DNA from: JACCVG01 sp034664165
Lineage (GTDB): Bacteria; Actinomycetota; Thermoleophilia; Solirubrobacterales; Thermoleophilaceae
Direction of reading: 5' to 3'
Assembly (NCBI GenBank): GCA_034664165.1
Contig: JAXDIE010000032.1
Location: forward strand, 1-19,286
DNA length: 19,286 nucleotides
Shown: positions 13,668 through 19,286 of the stretch, in pieces
Position numbering within the stretch: the first letter of the stretch is position 1
Layout of the letters: each line of letters begins with the position of its first letter
Program-made: the position numbers and the translations under genes
Notes under the pieces: model-generated
Databases searched by the model: none
What the model was told of the DNA's origin: nothing
Seen by the model: only the letters and a program-made list of their open reading frames with translations

Positions 13668-13697
13668 ACGCTAGCGAATGAGAGGGACGGGCGTCAA
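13668..13697 (-). promoter_or_regulatory. Promoter of the riboswitch/NlpC-P60 unit
   Basis: On the minus strand TTGACG (13692-13697) and TAGCGT (13668-13673) are 18 nt apart. Transcription would start near 13661, just before the riboswitch, giving a leader of about 150 nt. Confidence 0.55.
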
Positions 13698-13729
13698 CCG
13701 GTTTCCCGCGTCCGGCTGCCGGCGGTACC

Positions 13730-13760
13730 GCTGAATCCCGGTGGTCATGCGGGATTCAGC
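13730..13760 (-). terminator. Hairpin terminator after the DUF1295 gene
   Basis: GCTGAATCCCG and CGGGATTCAGC form a perfect 11-bp stem with a 9-nt loop, starting 5 nt after the DUF1295 stop on the minus strand. No T-tract follows, so it is a weaker or Rho-assisted terminator, or an RNA end-protecting hairpin. Confidence 0.6.
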
Positions 13761-13765
13761 GAAAT

Positions 13766-14533
13766 CTAAGGATTTGGCCGACGGGGGACGAACGCGCTTG
13801 TCCGTTGCACGTAATCCGCGTACCCAGGCCGGCGGCTCGTGATTGAGCGCTCCAGCAGGGTGACCCCTGATACCCGAATTAGCAGTCCGGTAATCAGGAC
13901 AGGCCCGATCACGGTCCATACGGGAGTGGCGCCACTTGCCGCGAGACCCAGCCACATGCCCCACCAGAAGACGCTCTCGCCGAAATAGTTGGGATGCCTC
14001 GAATAGCGCCAGAGGCCCGTGTCCAGCACCTGGCCGGCGCCGGCGGGATCGCCGCGGAAGCGGGTGAGCTGGATGTCCGCCACCGCCTCGAAGGCCAGGC
14101 CGGCTGCGGCGATGGCGAACCCGGCGATCAGCGGGATGGAGCTACCCGCCCGTCCGGTGGCTGCGATGACCGGCAGTGCGACCACGGTGGCCAGCACGGC
14201 CTGGAGCCAGAAGACGGACGCCAGGCTCCAGATCGGGAACGCGGCCCCGCGACGCTTGCGCATGGCCGCGTAGCGAGGATCCTCGCCCTTGTGACGCAGC
14301 GCGATGTGCAGGGCGAGCCTGGCCGCCCAGGCGCTGACCAGGATCGCGACAGGCAGCGACACGCCGAGGGAGTCGGACTCGAGCACCGACAGCCAGGCGA
14401 TCAGCGCGAAGACAGGCCCCCAGGCGATGTCGGCTATCGAGGCATCGCGCACGACCAGGCTGAGCGCCCAGGTCACGGTCATCAGCGCCAGCGCCGCGCC
14501 CAGTGCAACCAGGAGCAGCGCGGGATGGATCAC
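13766..14533 (-). CDS. DUF1295 membrane protein (steroid 5-alpha-reductase / isoprenylcysteine methyltransferase-like)
   Basis: The 255-residue product starts at a GTG 3 nt after the stop of the transporter gene, so it is translated as part of that operon. It has six or seven hydrophobic helices (for example PALLLVALGAALALMTVTWA at 4-23) and ends with the DUF1295 signature GLWRYSRHPNYFGESVFWWG (173-192), in which RHPNYFGE is the cofactor-binding region shared with steroid 5-alpha-reductases and isoprenylcysteine methyltransferases. The reaction in bacteria is not established; reduction or methylation of a lipid-like substrate in the membrane is the family expectation. Its link with a drug-type exporter suggests the two handle the same hydrophobic compound, which is inference. 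Confidence 0.85.
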   Translation of the reverse strand: MIHPALLLVALGAALALMTVTWALSLVVRDASIADIAWGPVFALIAWLSVLESDSLGVSLPVAILVSAWAARLALHIALRHKGEDPRYAAMRKRRGAAFPIWSLASVFWLQAVLATVVALPVIAATGRAGSSIPLIAGFAIAAAGLAFEAVADIQLTRFRGDPAGAGQVLDTGLWRYSRHPNYFGESVFWWGMWLGLAASGATPVWTVIGPVLITGLLIRVSGVTLLERSITSRRPGYADYVQRTSAFVPRRPNP

Positions 14534-14536
14534 GGG

Positions 14537-16033
14537 TCAGGCGGCTTCCGAGTACGCGGGCTGACCTGCATGGCGGCCGTCCGCGGCGGAGGCCTCCTCG
14601 GCCTCGTCCTCCGGGCGTAGCACGGCGACCGACACGAGGATCGACACGCCCACCAGGGCGGCGCCGATCCAGTAGGCGAGGTGGTAGCCCCCGGTGAGCG
14701 CCGCCGCTGGGGAAGCCCCGCCGGCCAGAAGGGCCTTGGTCTGCGTGGTCGAGAGCGTGGCCAGCACGGCCAGGCCCAGGGCGCCGCCAACCTGGGCGGA
14801 GGTGTTGGTCAAGCCAGACGCCAGGCCGGCGTCGTCCTTGGTGGCTCCCGACATCGCGAGCGTCATCAGGGCGGGGAACGAGATCCCGGCGCCGATTCCC
14901 AGGAGGAGCATGGTGGGGAAGACATCCGTCAGGTATTCGCCGTCAACCGGAACTCCCGTGAAGAGGACCAGGGCCACGAGGATGAGCACCAGGCCGGGCA
15001 CGAGAACCGTACGCGCTCCAAAGCGCATGATCAGCGGCTCCGAGTAGCGCACGGACAACGTGCCCATCGCGATGGTCACGGGCAGGAAAGCCAGGCCCGT
15101 CTGGAGCGCGTCATAGCCCAGGACCCGCTGGAGGTAGAGGGCTCCGAGGAAGAAGATGCCGAACATCCCGGCCACGCACAGGACCTCCACGAAGTTGGCC
15201 CCCGAGACGTTGCGTGAGCGGAAGATCCTGAGCGGCATGAGCGGATTGTCCGCGGTCGCCTCCCTGGCCAAGAAAGCCGCCAGGAGCAGGATAGAAAGCC
15301 CGCCGAGCAGCAGAGTGGTGGGAGCCACCCATCCGAGCTCGGCCGCCGGCTTGACGATTGTGTAGACGCCGAGCATCAGGGCGCTCGTGATCAGCACCGC
15401 GCCGGGGATGTCGGCCCCCTTGCCGAAGCCGATCCCGCGGTCGGCGGGGAGGAGCCTCAGCGCGTAGAAGGCGGTCGCGGCACCGATGGGCACGTTGACG
15501 AAGAAGATCCAGTGCCAGTTGATCGACTGGGTCAGGATCCCACCGAGCAGCAGCCCGACCGCTCCGCCCGCGGAAGCAACGAAGGCATAGACGCCGATCG
15601 CCTTGGCCTGCTCCCGTTTCCCGGGGAACATCGTGACGATCATGCCCAGGATCACGGCGGAGGTCGCCGCGCCGCCGAGCCCCTGGAGGAACCTGGCTCC
15701 GACCAGCACGGCCTGGCTCTCGGCCAGGCCGCAGAGCAGAGAAGCCGCACTGAAGATCGCCAGGCCGGAGAGGAAGATCGTGCGCTGTCCGATCAGGTCA
15801 CCGAGGCGCCCGGCGAGCAGAAGAAGCCCGCCGAACGCGATCAGGTAGGCGTTCACCACCCAGGCGAGGGTCGAGGAGGAGAAGGCCAGATCGTCCTGGA
15901 TCGCGGGCAGCGCGACGTTCACGACCGTCGCGTCCAGCACGATCATGAGCATCCCGACACAAAGCACGTAGAGCGCGATCCAGCGCTCCCGGTCGCCCGC
16001 GTGAGTAGAAGTTGTCCGCTGAGGTTCAGTCAT
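14537..16033 (-). CDS. DHA2-family (14-TMS) MFS exporter
   Basis: A 498-residue protein with about 14 hydrophobic segments, starting at the ATG at 16033. Characteristic motifs are LDATVVNVALPAI (33-45, the DHA2 motif with D34 in the first membrane helix), GRLGDLIGQR (75-84, MFS motif A) and a Gly-rich stretch ASAGGAVGLLLGG (about 154-166, antiporter motif C region). Members export drugs, dyes or lipids in exchange for protons. The C-terminal tail (EDEAEEASAADGRHAGQ) is acidic and cytoplasmic. A possible -10 TACGGT (16045-16050, minus) and the 12-bp palindrome CGATCC/GGATCG (16052-16063) precede it, so repression from a regulator elsewhere is possible. The DUF1295 gene follows at 3 nt. Confidence 0.9.
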   Translation of the reverse strand: MTEPQRTTSTHAGDRERWIALYVLCVGMLMIVLDATVVNVALPAIQDDLAFSSSTLAWVVNAYLIAFGGLLLLAGRLGDLIGQRTIFLSGLAIFSAASLLCGLAESQAVLVGARFLQGLGGAATSAVILGMIVTMFPGKREQAKAIGVYAFVASAGGAVGLLLGGILTQSINWHWIFFVNVPIGAATAFYALRLLPADRGIGFGKGADIPGAVLITSALMLGVYTIVKPAAELGWVAPTTLLLGGLSILLLAAFLAREATADNPLMPLRIFRSRNVSGANFVEVLCVAGMFGIFFLGALYLQRVLGYDALQTGLAFLPVTIAMGTLSVRYSEPLIMRFGARTVLVPGLVLILVALVLFTGVPVDGEYLTDVFPTMLLLGIGAGISFPALMTLAMSGATKDDAGLASGLTNTSAQVGGALGLAVLATLSTTQTKALLAGGASPAAALTGGYHLAYWIGAALVGVSILVSVAVLRPEDEAEEASAADGRHAGQPAYSEAA

Positions 16034-16051
16034 GGTCTGCCCTCACCGTAG

Positions 16052-16063
16052 CGATCCGGATCG
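16052..16063. promoter_or_regulatory. 12-bp palindrome upstream of the DHA2 exporter
   Basis: CGATCCGGATCG is a perfect palindrome 18 nt before the exporter ATG, directly upstream of a possible -10 box TACGGT on the minus strand. That is a position for a repressor site, but at this GC content a 12-bp palindrome may be chance. Confidence 0.3.
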
Positions 16064-16169
16064 GTCGGCTTGCGGGCCCGGTGCGGCGGGATCCGAAAAG
16101 AAATTCATAGGAGACCGTGCTTCCGGCGTCCTCCCGGATATGCTAGGTGGCGCCGGGTTCTTGAGAGGG

Positions 16170-16243
16170 CGCTGGGTGTGACGGGTTTTTCCGTTCTCCA
16201 GCGTCAGAAGGGACGCGGTCAGTCACACCCGATCAGGTGTGAC
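16170..16243 (+). other. Structured leader with alternative pairings
   Basis: This lies upstream of the small secreted protein gene. GGGTGTGAC (16174-16182) can pair with GTCACACCC (16222-16230) over 9 bp. The same GTCACACC can instead pair with GGTGTGAC (16236-16243) in a tight 8-bp hairpin with a 6-nt loop. A nested stem CGCTGG/CCAGCG (16170-16203) enclosing ACGG/CCGT competes with the first option, and GCGTC/GACGC (16201-16216) adds a small hairpin. I recognise no known riboswitch class. It may equally be a cluster of protein-binding repeats. Confidence 0.4.
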
Positions 16244-16276
16244 ACCAATGACGTTCAACGACCCGGGAGGTCCCAG

Positions 16277-16693
16277 ATGTCCCGTAGTTTCAAGCTGATT
16301 GCCGCAGTCATGGCAGTCTGCGTCATTTCATTGATTCCCGTTGGGGTTGCTGGCGCCAAGAATGGCGGCAACCCGACGTACTTCGCCAAGCTCACCGGTG
16401 ACGGCCGTGGCGTCGCCATCGTCGAGCTTCGTGGCAAGAAGAAGGTCTGCGTGACCCTGTCCATGCGCAAGTACTCGCCGAACGAGGCTCAGATCAAGGC
16501 CCATGGTAAGAAGGGCAAGATCAAGGTCGACACGAACGGCAAGCGTGAGTGCGACAAGGAAAAGAAGCTCTCCGAGCGTCTCACTGATGGTGAGGGCAAG
16601 GGCAAGACCCGCATCGAGGTCAAGGGCGACCAGAACAACGACAAGTCCCACGGCAAGCTGCGTTCCGCAGTCGCCGGTAACGACAAGGGCTAG
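16277..16693 (+). CDS. Small lysine-rich secreted protein, unknown function
   Basis: The ATG at 16277, 6 nt after GGGAGG, gives 138 residues; the frame is open upstream but without a start signal and across the structured leader. Residues 1-27 are a signal peptide (SFKLIAAVMAVCVISLIPVG, cleavage near VAGA). The mature protein has about 110 residues, is very rich in Lys, Gly and Asp, and has two cysteines (in KKVCVTL and RECDKEK) that could form one disulfide. The part GRGVAIVELRGKKKVCVTLS followed by IKAHGKKGKIKV loosely recalls CHRD-domain proteins but lacks their HIH motif, so I do not assign that family. It is a single-gene unit with a strong terminator. A role at the cell surface, for example binding anionic polymers, would fit the charge but is a guess. 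Confidence 0.72.
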   Translation: MSRSFKLIAAVMAVCVISLIPVGVAGAKNGGNPTYFAKLTGDGRGVAIVELRGKKKVCVTLSMRKYSPNEAQIKAHGKKGKIKVDTNGKRECDKEKKLSERLTDGEGKGKTRIEVKGDQNNDKSHGKLRSAVAGNDKG

Positions 16694-16714
16694 TTCTAGT
16701 TCCAAGCAGTTCTT

Positions 16715-16746
16715 CCGAGGCCGCCGGGTTCGCCCGGCGGCCTCGG
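16715..16746 (+). terminator. Strong intrinsic terminator
   Basis: CCGAGGCCGCCGGG (16715-16728), loop TTCG, then the exact complement (16733-16746): a perfect 14-bp stem with a UUCG tetraloop, followed by TGCTTT. It starts 22 nt after the stop of the small secreted protein. The T-tract is short but the stem is very stable. Confidence 0.88.
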
Positions 16747-16780
16747 TGCTTTAACAACCGAGACGTGGCTGTGTCACTTA

Positions 16781-16802
16781 TCTGATACATTGATGTCTCA
16801 GA
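16781..16802. promoter_or_regulatory. Inverted-repeat operator over the second TetR start
   Basis: TCTGATACA, 4-nt spacer, TGTCTCAGA: 8 of 9 pairs symmetric. It covers the presumed start codon (16793) and the region where a -10 box would lie, so it is well placed for autorepression of the TetR-exporter pair. Confidence 0.62.
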
Positions 16803-17383
16803 TGGAGACCGTCACCGAAAACAAGCGCGCAGACGCCCAACGCAACCTGCAGCGCATCATCGAGGTGGGAGCCCAGGTGCTGGGAGGCGACCCGCATGCC
16901 GGCATGGGCGAGGTTGCCGAGGCGGCCGGGGTCTCCCGGGCAACGGTGTACCGGCACTTCTCGACCCGCGAGGGGCTGGTCGAGGCGATCCAGCGACAGA
17001 CGGCGGAGCAAAGCGTCCGTGCACTCGATGAAGCGCGTCTGGACGAGGACAGCGCCGAAGAGGCTCTCCGCCGTCTGGTCGCCGGATGGCTCGACGTTGC
17101 CCGGCGTCACGCGGTGCCGCATCTCCTGGCGCAGGGCGAACTCAAGAAGGGCGAAGAGGAGCTCGAGGGGCGCTATCGCCAGATGGGCGCGCAGATCAGG
17201 GCGCTGATCAAGCGCGGCCAGGCCTCGGGCGAGTTCGCGACCGAGCTGGCGCCGGAATGGGCTGCGCGGTCGCTCGGCGCGCTGTTGCTGGCCGGGGTCC
17301 GTGCGGTCGATGACGGCACGGTGCCCGCAGGAAAGGTCACCGACCTGGTGTTCACGACGCTGGTCAGAGGGCTTCGCCCGTGA
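16793..17383 (+). CDS. TetR-family regulator of the downstream exporter
   Basis: 196 residues from the ATG at 16793; the ATG at 16802 is an alternative, and neither has a ribosome site, so the mRNA may be leaderless. The helix-turn-helix lies at about residues 15-60: AQRNLQRIIEVGAQVLGGDP, then MGEVAEAAGVSRATVYRHFS (38-57), a textbook recognition helix. The remainder is the helical ligand domain (for example RQMGAQIRALIKRGQASGEF). It overlaps the exporter gene by 4 nt (GTGA), the classic arrangement of a local repressor and the pump it controls. The operator at 16781-16802 fits autoregulation. Ligand unknown; hydrophobic toxic compounds are usual for such pairs. Confidence 0.92.
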   Translation: MSQMETVTENKRADAQRNLQRIIEVGAQVLGGDPHAGMGEVAEAAGVSRATVYRHFSTREGLVEAIQRQTAEQSVRALDEARLDEDSAEEALRRLVAGWLDVARRHAVPHLLAQGELKKGEEELEGRYRQMGAQIRALIKRGQASGEFATELAPEWAARSLGALLLAGVRAVDDGTVPAGKVTDLVFTTLVRGLRP

Positions 17384-18936
17384 GCGCCACGACCCAGGAC
17401 AACACCCTGGCCGGCCGGGCCCTGCTGCCTGTGTTCGGCGCGCTCATGCTCGGCATGTTCCTCGCGGCGCTCGACCAGACAATCGTGTCCACCGCCCTGC
17501 CGACCATCGTCGGCGACCTCGGCGGACTGGATCACCTCTCCTGGGTGGTCACCGCGTACCTGCTTGCGTCAACCGCCTCGACTCCCCTCTACGGGAAGCT
17601 GGGCGACATGTACGGGCGCAAGCCCGTCTTCATGGCCGCGATACTCGTGTTCCTCGCTGGCTCGATGCTGTCCGGGTTGAGCCAGTCGATGGGCGAGCTG
17701 ATCGCCTTCCGGGCAATCCAGGGCATCGGTGCCGGCGGTCTCATGGTGGGCGCCCAGGCGATCATCGCCGACATCGTTCCGCCCCGCGAGCGGGGTCGCT
17801 ACATGGGGCTGATCGGCTCCGTCTTCGCCGTGGCCTCGATCGCCGGCCCGCTGCTTGGAGGCTTCATCGTCGAAAGCATCTCGTGGCAGTGGGTCTTCTA
17901 CGTGAACCTGCCGATCGGGATCCTCGCCGTGTTCATCGTCGCCACCCGGCTGCACCTGCATACACCGGCGCAGCGCCACGCGATCGACTACCTGGGCGCG
18001 GTGCTCCTCACGGCCGGCGTCAGCGCGCTGATTCTGGTCACGACCTGGGGCGGCAACGAGTACGCGTGGGGCTCGCCGATGATCATCGGCCTGGCCGCAG
18101 CAAGCGCCGCACTCCTGGCCGCGTTCGTCCGGCAGGAGCGCAGGGCGGCCGAGCCGATCATCCCGCTGGGCCTCTTCCGCTCGGGCGTCTTCCGGATCGC
18201 CAGCAGCCTGGGGTTCGTGGTCGGCCTGGCCATGTTCGGGGCAATCATCTTCATCCCGTTGTTCCTGCAGCTGGTCTACGGAGTCAGCCCGACCAGCTCC
18301 GGCCTCCGGATGCTCCCGCTGATGGCGGGCCTGCTGACCGCCAGCATCACCTCCGGCCGGGTGATCACCCGGATCGGGCGCTACAAGGCCTTTCCTATCG
18401 CCGGCACGGCGGTGACCACGATCGGGCTCTTCCTGCTGTCGACCCTCGAGGTGGATACGGATCCCTGGCTGGCCTCGGTCTACATGCTGGTGGTCGGCGT
18501 CGGCCTGGGGCTCGTGATGCAGGTTCTGGTCCTGGTGGTGCAGAACGATGCGCCCGCGGGCGACGTTGGAGTAGCCACCGCCACCGCCACCTTCTTCCGC
18601 TCGATGGGCGGCTCGCTCGGCGTGGCGCTATTCGGCGCCGTGTTCGCCTCGCGGCTAGCGGGCGAGCTGGCATCGCTGCCCGCCAACGTGGCGGCGCGTT
18701 TTTCCGGCGGCATCAACATCCGCCCGGACCAGGTTGCGGCGCTCACTCCGGCCGTGCGCCACGACTTCCTGCTGGCGTTCGTCGATGCCCTTCAGCCCGT
18801 TTTCCTGGTGGGCGCCGCGCTCACGGCCGTCGCCTTCGTCCTCGCCTGCCTGCTGAAGGAGATCCCGCTGCGCACGGCGACCCACGCCCGGCCCGAAGAG
18901 CCCGGCGCCGCGGTGCCCGAGCCACTCGCGGCCTAG
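17380..18936 (+). CDS. DHA2-family (14-TMS) MFS multidrug exporter
   Basis: 518 residues starting at a GTG that overlaps the TetR stop. About 14 membrane segments. Motifs: FLAALDQTIVSTALPTI (27-43, DHA2 motif with D32), GKLGDMYGRKP (72-82, motif A) and a motif-C-like stretch SVFAVASIAGPLLGGF (about 147-162). It belongs to the same group as EmrB/QacA-type proton-driven drug pumps, and resembles the exporter at 14537-16033 in type but not closely in sequence. The tail (HARPEEPGAAVPEPLAA) is cytoplasmic. Substrate unknown. The stop is 1 nt from the convergent last gene. Confidence 0.93.
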   Translation: MSATTQDNTLAGRALLPVFGALMLGMFLAALDQTIVSTALPTIVGDLGGLDHLSWVVTAYLLASTASTPLYGKLGDMYGRKPVFMAAILVFLAGSMLSGLSQSMGELIAFRAIQGIGAGGLMVGAQAIIADIVPPRERGRYMGLIGSVFAVASIAGPLLGGFIVESISWQWVFYVNLPIGILAVFIVATRLHLHTPAQRHAIDYLGAVLLTAGVSALILVTTWGGNEYAWGSPMIIGLAAASAALLAAFVRQERRAAEPIIPLGLFRSGVFRIASSLGFVVGLAMFGAIIFIPLFLQLVYGVSPTSSGLRMLPLMAGLLTASITSGRVITRIGRYKAFPIAGTAVTTIGLFLLSTLEVDTDPWLASVYMLVVGVGLGLVMQVLVLVVQNDAPAGDVGVATATATFFRSMGGSLGVALFGAVFASRLAGELASLPANVAARFSGGINIRPDQVAALTPAVRHDFLLAFVDALQPVFLVGAALTAVAFVLACLLKEIPLRTATHARPEEPGAAVPEPLAA

Positions 18937-18937
18937 C

Positions 18938-19286
18938 TCACTTCTCTCCGCACCCCAGGCTGGTCTTATAGGGGTCGTCGAAGCCCTTGGGAGCCTCATC
19001 CATGAAGTCGATCTCGATCGCGAGATAGGCCTGCTCACCGTTGCAGTCCTTGAGGTCCGAGACGGTCACGCCGGAGATGTACTTGCCGATGGTCCCGTCG
19101 GCGCAATTCGGGTCGCAGAGGTCGACCTCTGCCGTGCCGCTGCCGCCGGCCTCGGCATCGCCCCAGGAGTCCCAGGTGATCTTGGACTTCACGATGTTGC
19201 CGTCGCCACAGGCAATCGTGATCGACTCGGGCTGGATCGAGGGCTTGACGCAGTCGGCGTAGACGACGGGATCCTGGTCGCCGCCG
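18938..19286 (-). CDS. Secreted-type cysteine-rich protein, N-terminus outside window
   Basis: The minus-strand frame stays open to the right edge, so the start is not in the window; 115 C-terminal residues are visible and the stop is at 18938-18940. The part seen begins GGDQDPVVYADCVKPSIQPE and continues SITIACGDGN, KITWDSWG, GSGTAEVDLCDPNCADG, ending YKTSLGCGEK. Six cysteines in this short stretch suggest disulfides and export. The pattern 'P..I.iaCgDGN....i.W.sWG......G......C.P.CA.G' recurs in unnamed exported proteins of soil actinobacteria; I know no function for it. A GTG at 19192 could be misread as a start, but that would cut the conserved opening. Confidence 0.7.
   Translation of the reverse strand, partial: GGDQDPVVYADCVKPSIQPESITIACGDGNIVKSKITWDSWGDAEAGGSGTAEVDLCDPNCADGTIGKYISGVTVSDLKDCNGEQAYLAIEIDFMDEAPKGFDDPYKTSLGCGEK

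Noticed and set aside
16222..16243. CRP-type site
   Set aside because: CRP sites read TGTGA-N6-TCACA; here the halves are in the reverse order (TCACA first).
17301..18971. A 556-codon plus-strand frame overlapping the second exporter
   Set aside because: It is Arg/Gly/Pro-rich and without motifs, while the overlapping frame encodes an intact 14-helix transporter.
1..19286. CRISPR array, transposase, phage or known defence system
   Set aside because: No regularly spaced repeats, no terminal inverted repeats with a transposase, and no defence-type protein motifs were seen.

Overview
The window is GC-rich, densely packed DNA with actinobacterial character: GTG starts, 4-nt stop/start overlaps, -10 elements of TANNNT type, two DHA2-type transporters, an NlpC/P60-like secreted protein behind a c-di-AMP (ydaO-type) riboswitch, and a DivIVA/SepIVA-like coiled-coil protein. 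Nothing in it fixes the genus. The secreted cysteine-rich protein at the right edge and the overall style suggest Actinomycetota, possibly Thermoleophilia/Solirubrobacterales; that placement is inference. I see no mobile element, CRISPR array or phage gene, so this reads as ordinary chromosome with several regulated accessory operons.

Layout. 1-663: a minus-strand exported carboxypeptidase-regulatory-like repeat protein (cut by the window edge) and tRNA-Ser(GGA). 738-1457: an exported HAD-type acid phosphatase. 1479-4174: a clear promoter with two inverted repeats, then lon and an HxlR-type regulator overlapping by 4 nt; the regulator gene contains a perfect 32-bp palindrome. 4244-5242: a coiled-coil cell-division/envelope-type protein, convergent with an exported M23 peptidase (5247-5909). 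6025-7526: a minus-strand GlcD-like FAD oxidase with its own intrinsic terminator.

7571-12841 is the most interesting block. A TetR regulator is followed by two tandem copies of a palindromic operator (8220-8260). Then come four tightly packed genes on the same strand: a Baeyer-Villiger-type flavin monooxygenase, a carotenoid-cleavage-type non-haem iron oxygenase, a small UBP-type zinc-finger protein, and a thioredoxin-reductase-like flavoprotein that lacks the usual CxxC redox pair. The layout suggests an inducible oxidative pathway for a hydrophobic alkene or ketone substrate (apocarotenoid, stilbene-like or terpenoid), with a companion redox pair. The chemistry is inference; the gene order, operators and motifs are seen directly.

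12846-16033 is minus strand: an NlpC/P60-like secreted protein controlled by the riboswitch, then a DHA2 transporter followed by a DUF1295 membrane protein. 16277-16693 is a small lysine-rich secreted protein with a structured leader and a strong terminator. 16793-18936 is a TetR-DHA2 efflux pair with a palindromic operator over the regulator start. The final minus-strand gene, a secreted cysteine-rich protein, runs off the right edge.
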